64,000 nt of DNA from Notamacropus eugenii. Lineage: Eukaryota; Chordata; Mammalia; Diprotodontia; Macropodidae. The notes below the pieces were generated by a model. The model made no database searches. It saw only the letters and a list, made by a program, of their open reading frames with translations, and had not been told where the DNA came from. Below, piece after piece: positions 56,701 through 64,000 of the stretch (the stretch's first letter is position 1; each line of letters starts with the position of its first letter). The translations under genes were made by a program, and so were the position numbers. The stretch lies in the NCBI RefSeq assembly GCF_028372415.1, contig NC_092879.1, positions 98,719,357-98,783,356 of the forward strand, in the 5' to 3' direction.

Positions 56701-59700
56701 TCCCTCCCCTATTCCTTGTCGCCTCTCTTTAACATCATGCAAACTACATGTGAACACTTAACTGGCATCTTCCCCAACTTTGATCCAGGGTGTGGACATT
56801 CAGGCAGATGAGTCACATGACTAGGCCTCGAAGGAGGTTGATGATTCTGGTGGAGGCATTAAGGAAGGGTTAATGATGATGGGGGGAACCAGGGAACAGC
56901 CAAACTGGAAAGCCCCAGGAGGAGGTTGGTGCCAGTCCTAGGGGTTCTTGCTGTAAAAGGGTTTCCAGCTGGGGGAAGTTGAGAGATTTTGTGGGGGCAA
57001 ACTAGATAAGACTGAAGATGAAAGGTTGGGACAGGAGGGAGGAGGATGGATCTTAAGAGGATGCCAAGATCAGAGGCCCAGGAGAAGGACACCACTGGTG
57101 CTGGGGTAATTAAGAGATTACCTAGCACACCATCCCTGGCGCTATAGAGTTCCCAATGGGATTTTGGGCTAAAGCACCCATATAATTAGTCATGGCTGGA
57201 TACAACATGAGAGAAGGCCAGGGAATGAGGTAGAAATAGAGCAAGAACAAATGTACAAGAAAAGAACGGGGTGGGAGGAATGGGGATCATTTACACAAAG
57301 GAAGACTGGGCTTTGAATTCTGATTCTGCTACTTGTTAGTTGTATAAACCTGGCTAAGTCCCCTACCTTTTCATACATAAAATGACAGCGATGACAGGGA
57401 TATTGTGCCACCTACCTCACTGGGCTGTTGTGATACTTGAATGAGGTAATGTAGGCGGCCAAGTGCTTTGTGGAAATCCCAGTATTTCCCAGCTGGCGGG
57501 GACCTCGGTGCCCATTCAGCTTCACTCCCACCTACAAAGAAATCCTCAAGGAATCAGACCCATCCAATGGGCATCCAGACTTTGCTTGAAGCCTTCTAAT
57601 GAGGGGCCCCCCTCTCTGCAGCACCATCCCATCCCTCTTTGGGACAGACAGCTTTTCACTGGCCTCCTCAAAGTTCTGTCCCTACCTATCCCCCCCCCCC
57701 CTGTTCTGCTTTCTGGTTTTGAGATTTCCTGCTTCCCCCATAATCCCTCAGATAACTGGCTTTCAGACAGCTAATATTATTGCAGTAAGAAAGGAGCTGT
57801 CAAGTTCCCACCGTGTGTCTAGCCCTACATGTTGGGAATTGAAAATCTGGTTTTCTACTGGGAAATCTACTCTAATCTACCTCATTGGGTAGATAAATAC
57901 CTGGCAGTAGGATAGCTTTAAAACCTTATTTATGGGAACAATTGGTAGCTCATGAGGTGACAAGGGTAGAGGGGCCTTTGGGCAGTGGGGAGGGAGGTAG
58001 AGGACCTCCAACCCTGGGGCCTAGGAGTTTAGAGAAGGAAAACTTGCTCAGCTCCTTCATGGCTGACATTGGACTTTGCCTCTTTGGACCTCAGCTTTCC
58101 CCTCCTCTTCCTCCTCTCTGTGCTGGAGGGTGGGGTCAGTGGCAGCTACTTAGCCTTCAAGATCTCCCCGGCAATACTGGCATTCTGTCTTCTATAACTG
58201 ATTCTGTACCAAAATAATGGGAGCCCAGAACTCTGAGAGGCCCAAGGTTCTCCCTGCTGCAGGGGCCCTCTCCAGCCATTTCCTTACTTCCCTGCTGAGC
58301 ACAGGGTGCCAGATTCCACATTAATCCACTGGGCTGAAGTGCACCATCCCTGGTGTGGCCATTGCTATGGGCATGACCTCATGACTCCTCAGGGGCCTAG
58401 GATTGTTTTTCCTCTTGGAGGACGATCAGAAAGATCAGAAAGTCCTGTTGATTTTGCTCCACTGGACTTCCCCTGACCACAGCTGGACCTTCCTCATGGA
58501 CTAAGTTACCTTTGGAGTCATCTCTTTTCCTGGCTGGGGCCTAAGGGAGAGTCAGACTCCAGTGCAAAGCAGGATTTGGAAGTTAGAGGTTCTGGATTTC
58601 TGCCACTTACTAGGTCTGTGACCTTGACCCAAGTCCCCTCCCCCTCTCTGAGTACCAGTTTTCTCCTCTGTAAAATGAAAGGATTAGGCTCTGGTCGCTA
58701 AGATCCTTTCCAACCCTAAAGTCTGTGAATCCTCAGAATCACAAGGCATTCCCACCATGTTCACTTACTTGAGAAACCACCAAAAAGAACCTCTTCATCC
58801 CCTGTCCCATTTGAATGGTATGTGCATGTGGTGATTGGCGAGGGGGGGCGGGGCACCATAAATATTACATAACTGGAGGAAACAAACCACCAAGGAACCT
58901 GAGTCATCAGTGATGTTCTATCAGCCATGGCTGCCATTGGGTTTTTCCAGCAACAAAAGGAGCATTCCCTGCTGGTGAAACTGCAAGACTATTGCCCAGG
59001 GCAGGGATGATGACTTGGAGGGGCCTGGATTTCTCCACCTCTGATTGGTACCAGCACAGCCAGCAAAATAGTTGTCAGCCAAATCTCCCTTTGGAGGCTC
59101 CTCTGACCCCTAGTAATTTAAATAAACTCATCAGATTACAGATTTAGAGCTGGAAAGAACCTTGAAGGTCATCTAGTCCCACATTTCCCAAATATGGAAA
59201 CTGAGGCCCAGAGTTGGGAAATGATATGTACAAAGTTCCACAATCAGGGACAGAGTTGGAGTTAAAAATTAATTTCCATTAACTAATAAAATAGATGAAT
59301 ACGATAGATGATGTATGAGACGTAGCTGCATTTACTCCATCATTTTATGCTCCAGTTTTCCCAAGAGTGTTCATCAGAAAGTGACTCTTTCCCCCACTGT
59401 TGTCTCTTCCCAATTCTGGTCATATATAGCTGGCACTCATAATACCTGACATTTATTTACACAGGGTGCTGTGTGGCCCTCATGACAAGACTGGGGAGAT
59501 GGCTGTTTCAGGGGTCATCAACCCCTTTTCTAGAGAAGGGACAAAGGCCTATAGAGGTTCTGTGACTTGCCTGGGTCACACAACAAAGAAAGATCAGGAG
59601 CTGGATTTGAATCTCTAGCATTCCCCCAAACCACATCTTTTATGGGAGTTCAAGCCAGTGCTATCGGTTTATTTATTTGTGTTTGAACAACTGACCCTTA

Positions 59701-62700
59701 TGCCTGAATTCGATGAAAAATGGATTTGGAAGGCTGGGCCCCCACTGCCACATCTTTCTCTCCATAGAATTTTTGGTTGTCTTGCCCTCTTTGGGGAGTT
59801 TAATTTTCCAACGTGATTCTTAGAGGGGCCGGTTGCTAAGGGAATCCCACTGTCCAACAGTAAAGAATTGTTAGTACAGAGTTCTTCTAACCAGTGGAAG
59901 GGTCAGTGGGGGTGGGGGATAGCCAGAAAACAGACTGTGATATGATAACAAGAGGTACCAATGCAACTTTTTTTTTTTAAAAAAAAAGGTATTTCATTTT
60001 TTCCAGTGACATGTAAAAGATAGTTTTCAACATTCATTTCTTATAAGATTTTGAGTTTCAAATTTTTCTGGACCCCTCAAATAGAGACAATGTCTTGGAC
60101 AGAGGGAATCATCTCTGTGATGGAAGAAGACAGGCATTTGCCATCTGAAGATGCCCTCAGATGGCAAGCCACTGAACTCCTAGTCTGGGAGCTGGCCATC
60201 TCAAGACTTGGACTGCCTCTTCCCCAGGAACACAGGACTCTGCTCAGAGCTGGAAGGACCCCACGTACCGTCTAGTCCACGATGCCTAACCTTGGCTCTG
60301 TGACTTTGATTTAAATACATTTTTGTTGGTAACTACATTTCAATAAAATTGTTTTATGCGTTGAAAACCCTTATTCTGTGGAGGCTTTCCCAGACAGTCC
60401 GAGGGGTTAAAAAAAATAAAGAAACTGCGATCTAATCTAACCTCTGCCTGAGAAAGAAGCTCTCCCTCCCATCCCCTCCCCCCCGGCCCTTCCAAGGAGA
60501 ACAAGACGAGCCTCTCCTCCCAGTGATGGCCCTTGAAATACCTGAAGCCAGTTATGTTCCCAAGAGTTTCCTCTTCTCTAGTTCCTTGAGGCGGCTCATC
60601 ATCTGACAATGCTTTAGTTAGCCTTCAGCTTACCCGTCCATGTCCTTCCCAAACCGAGGTTCCCAGAACTGAACCCCTAGAGCCAGCACTCCAGGCTGTC
60701 TTTACTACAATGCCTGTGAAGTGTTTTCTCACCACAAAGCCCTGGGCTTACCTAATTCACCCATGTTGTCATTCTCCAAAGAAGAAGCCTTTTTCCTGGG
60801 GAGTAGAAGACAGCAGATGCCATCACAACGCTATAGGAGGTGAGCCCCCTCTCCCCCTTAGGGAGATGGGGTCACAGTAAACTCCACTTATTGCCAAACT
60901 TAGCTTTGAAAACTACAGCAGGATTGGCCAAGGTTGTCCAGTAGTGGCCCACAGGGTCTAAAATGGGCAACTCCTTTTCTGGATCTCCATTTCTAATCCT
61001 GCTCCGGGCAGGAGAGCTAGCAAGGGACAGCAGCAGGCAGGTAGGTAGTCTGTCCTACAAGTCAAATGAGACTTACAGAATGTTTTCCTCAGAATCATCC
61101 TAGGAGACAGATTTTGTAAGCATTACTTACTGTGCTCCTTTTATAGATGAACCTGAGGCTTTGTGAGGTGGTATGGGATTTTGTCCAGGCTACCCAGACA
61201 ATTTCGCAGTGCCTGAATGGCATTCCAATCCAGGCCTCCTGATGACAAGTCCAGGACTCAGCCTACTCGTGGGTCCTGTATGTTGGGCAAACTAGTACTT
61301 TGACAAAAGTCTTAGCTGGTCAGCACATGGAGTCAGAAGGGCCTGCACTGGTGCAGTCAGCATGTTGGAGGCTGGGGATCCTGGGATCTAAGACTTTCAT
61401 CTGGGAGTTCTGAACCTTTCAGTCTTCAGATGACCAGGAAGTTGGCACCCTGAGGAAGAAACAGGTTCTTAAGGACTGAGGTGAATGTTCTTTGGAGCTG
61501 TCACAGCTGCTAGTGGACAGTGACCTCCGGGAGCCAAGAGCCCCCTGAGCTGCAGACCAGGGCAGACTAGGGCTCTGCCAGCCAGCTCTTGCCTCTTTTC
61601 CCTGACAAGTTCCTTGCAAATGTGGACCATATCTGATGCCTCTGCTTCCTATTCCTTCTCTCAAGTCTTGGAAATTTGGCTTTATCTTCCCCTCTCTCCA
61701 TTCCGCGCCCCGCCCCCCCCCCCCCAAGATCTCTCAGCTGTCACCAGTGACCTCATAACCAGCATATCCAGCTTGGATTTCTTAGAACTTTGGAGTTCTA
61801 AGCCTCTTGGGCTTTCTTGAAGCCTGTGACTGATGCTGTGGACCACTCACTCCTCTTGATATCTGGCACTGGATCCAGATGGCTCAGGAGGAGAAACTGA
61901 GGCTGGTGACCTTGCACAGTCCACCCTCACTCAAATCCAAATCAAGTGCAAGTCATGTCATCATTTCCCTGATGTCATGGTCCTCTTGGAAAATGATGAA
62001 CACCTTGAGGCCTTGTTGTGCCTTAGCTCCAACAGGGCCCACTCGTCCTGTTCTCTGGCTTCCCCAGATGCTGCTTCTCTTTCCTCTCTCCTCCCCCCAA
62101 CCCCCACCTCCATCCCAGTCCTCAGGCCTACACTCTACTCTTTCCCTTAGGCATTTCCTTTTCCTCCTCGCTTCCACTGCCCATCTAAGCAGATGTCTCC
62201 CCCAGGTTTCCCAGGGCTTGCAGAGCCAGCCTAGTCTGGCTTCTCTGCTGAGGTTTCCCCCTTCCCAGTCTTACATGTTGCCTACAGGAAGAATTCAACC
62301 CTTATCTCTGGGATAGTACTGGTACCTCCTACTACATCATGGGCCAACTGAGCTTAGCAGCACCTTCCCTAGACTCCTTCTGACTTCCCAGTGTCACCTC
62401 TGTCTCCATGTTTATGGCCCCTGGGGACCATATCTCTGCTCCTTGACCACTTGGGAGAGGGAGGGGACCTGACTTCAAATGTTTGTCTCCTTTACCTTAA
62501 TTACTCTGAAGTTATATGAATGAGGACCATTTAAAACTCCACCCCCACTTCTTCCATATCAGGAAGGTCTAATGTTACTTATGTGATATATAATGCCCCC
62601 ACCCCACTCCTGCTCTGCTAGCAGAATTACTCTGCTGGTTTATGTTCTTATTTTTATTTGAATTCCATGCCAGGTCTGAGCTTCAGGCCTTGTAGCTCTC

Positions 62701-62880
62701 TGTAGACATGCCCCCCCCCCCCCACCCCTACTCGGTTTGTATAATGTCTGTGGATGGCAGAGGCAGGAGGGCACCCTGCCCCTCACCGCAGGCCCACCCT
62801 TCTCGGAAAAATCTGTCACAGTGGATTCTCTCCCCTTCTACCCCCCCCCCCCCATAGAACGCCCCCTGGGGCTTGCTCAA
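53701..62880. other. Intergenic DNA between the satellite array and AKAP4
   Basis: No gene is recognised. MIR-like fragments lie near 54870-55030, 55150-55210, 56060-56260, 58590-58700 and 59140-59240. A marsupial repeat end sits at about 59970-60065 ('agtgacatgtaaaagatagttttcaacattcat'), and several C-runs lie between 61 and 62.9 kb. A GGGCGGGGCACCATAAATATTA word at 58847-58868 looks promoter-like but leads to no credible frame. Confidence 0.4.
61884..62003 (+). repeat. SINE with RTE-like tail (sense)
   Basis: 'gaaactgaggctggtgaccttgcacagtccaccctcactcaaatccaaatcaagtgcaagtcatgtcatcatttccctgatgtcatggtcctctt' is the plus-strand counterpart of the copy at 9064-9188. Confidence 0.65.
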
Positions 62881-62925
62881 AGTTCAAAAGACTACACAAA
62901 GTTTGCTTTTTTGTGAGGCATGTGT

Positions 62926-62931
62926 TTTATT
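62926..62931 (-). terminator. AKAP4: AKAP4 poly(A) signal AATAAA
   Basis: On the minus strand ACGAATAAAACACATG lies about 185 bases after the AKAP4 stop, so the 3' UTR is short. The downstream minus sequence is purine/pyrimidine mixed with T-runs. Confidence 0.6.
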
Positions 62932-63115
62932 CGTTTTGTGCCCAGCTCGTTGGACATTCAATGTCATTCGTGGTACAATCACTCGTTGTGTCATTCAATA
63001 CCATCGCAGAAACGTGCGTGAGGTTTAATACCTTAGTAGATGGAGCATGGCACTCCGGCTGGGACAGAACGCTGGTGGAGGGAGTATAATGGAGAGGATT
63101 TGATGGAGTGGGCTC

Positions 63116-63271
63116 TCACAGGTTAGCGAGCAGCCAGTCCAGCAGTTGCTTTCTAGCCATGTTCCCGACTGCTTCATCAAGTTGTCTTTCTTTGGCAAAC
63201 TTCATGACCTCTTGGAGGAGATCTCCAACGCTGTAGCCCTTCTCAGCAGCCTTGGCTGACACTTCAGGAAG
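63116..63271 (-). CDS. AKAP4: AKAP4 terminal coding exon
   Basis: Acceptor TTTCTTTCTGCAG. It encodes [20 protein letters not shown] and ends [10 protein letters not shown] and TGA at 63118-63116. This is the highly conserved C-terminus of A-kinase anchor protein 4, the main fibrous-sheath scaffold of the sperm flagellum. The phase joins the previous exon (DGQLEK) without a break. Confidence 0.96.
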   Translation of the reverse strand, partial: LPEVSAKAAEKGYSVGDLLQEVMKFAKERQLDEAVGNMARKQLLDWLLANL

Positions 63272-63427
63272 CTGCAGAAAGAAAGAAAGAACAGAGCTTT
63301 GTTTAGACTGGGCTGTGGACAATGACACTGGAGCTGCTGTCCAAGGGGGCGCACATGCTATTTTTCAGTGAGTGTCTGGTCTGCGGGGGTGGGCCTGCAG
63401 GGCTTGCTCAGCATTTTTTGTGCTCAC

Positions 63428-64000
63428 CTTCTCAAGCTGACCATCCTCATCTCCCATAAAATAGAGCATGGGAACGTTGAATTGCGAAGCAGCAATCCAT
63501 TGGAGCACAGCTTGGAGCTGCTTCTGAAGGTTGCTGGTGGAAGATTGGTTGTTGACAATGACCTCAGGCCCAGGGTTGTCGTGGAAGGAGTGAGACATCA
63601 TGGCGTCCTGAGCGCACCTGGAGTTGCTAGCGCGGAAGCTAGGCGAGTGATTCAGTTGCTGCTGTTGCTCCTCCAGCTCAGCGAGGCCCGCCCCGTTGTT
63701 GCTATACTTGGCCATGATGAGGCACAGCTTCATCACAGATTCCACCAGCTGGTCAACAAACTGGCGGTTTACTTGCTTCATCCCACTGATGAAATCGAAC
63801 TCCTGATGGTCCTGGAAGTGTTCCTCACCCCTTTCAGACCGTTTTGAAGTAGAAGAGGAGACTTTGGATTTTGACTCAGTCCGTTTGCTCTCACCTTCAC
63901 ATTGGTCATCCAAGCTGAATGGACTCTCACTCAGGAGTTTCTGGATAAGCATCAAAACGATGTTGGACATGTCCAGTTTCTGAGTGTCCAGCTCTTTGGG
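63428..64000 (-). CDS. AKAP4: AKAP4 large coding exon, 3' part (partial)
   Basis: The frame is open from the window edge to the donor GTGAGCA at 63427. It carries DMSNIVLMLIQKLLSESPF, FVDQLVESVMKLCLIMAKYS, PGPEVIVNNQSSTSNLQKQL and LQWIAASQFNVPMLYFMGDE. These are hallmarks of the AKAP4/AKAP3 C-terminal sheath-assembly domain, and the wording is AKAP4 instead of AKAP3. The N-terminal part with the PKA-binding helix lies beyond the window. A Glu-Gln5-type run (EEQQQQLNH) is seen in a variable segment. In placental mammals the gene is expressed in post-meiotic male germ cells. Confidence 0.96.

Noticed and set aside
58927-59010. Short ATG frame of 27 codons (MAAIGFFQQQKEH...) after a TATA-like word
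   Set aside because: Too short, with no known relatives and no evidence for splicing.

Overview
The window is vertebrate nuclear DNA, almost certainly marsupial and X-linked. Many copies of tRNA-derived SINEs with the marsupial head (GCAGCTAGGTGG... GGATAGAGCAC) and the 'gtgtccaactctttgtgacc... ggggttttcttggcaaagatactggagtgg' type, a half-length LINE-1 (ORF1 only), RTE-class fragments, L2 and MIR relics, and spliced genes point that way. The order CLCN5 - AKAP4, tail to tail, matches human Xp11.22-p11.23. Which marsupial it is cannot be decided from the sequence.

Layout. 1-3001: last three coding exons of CLCN5 (+), followed by what looks like a long 3' UTR to about 8.39 kb. 8.4-19.4 kb: repeat-rich intergenic DNA with two old L1 remnants in opposite orientation. 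19.4-21.9 kb: a 2 kb GACA-type minisatellite, continued by a few units of a second, ~60-bp repeat. 23.37-24.07 kb (-): an intact, intronless basigin-like gene with its own poly(A) signal and a CpG-rich upstream region carrying a perfect CRE. 27.71-39.07 kb (-): a five-exon TNF-superfamily ligand gene most like TRAIL (TNFSF10), with the zinc cysteine and several known receptor-contact positions retained. I know of no such gene at this place in human. 44.31-47.09 kb: a full-length HAL1-type element with a 13-bp target-site duplication. 48.07-48.83 kb: an RTE fragment nested in a SINE. 50.2-53.7 kb: a 3.5 kb degenerate array of the same ~60-bp repeat seen at 22 kb. 62.9-64.0 kb (-): the last two coding exons of AKAP4.

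How it fits together. CLCN5 (endosomal Cl-/H+ exchange) and AKAP4 (sperm fibrous sheath) anchor the synteny. Between them lie two genes that I read as extra relative to the human locus: a retroposed basigin relative, perhaps male germ-line expressed given its CRE and X linkage, and a TRAIL-like ligand with an interferon-response-like GAAANNGAAA tandem in the CpG-rich start of intron 1. Both functional readings are inference; the gene structures themselves are visible in the sequence.
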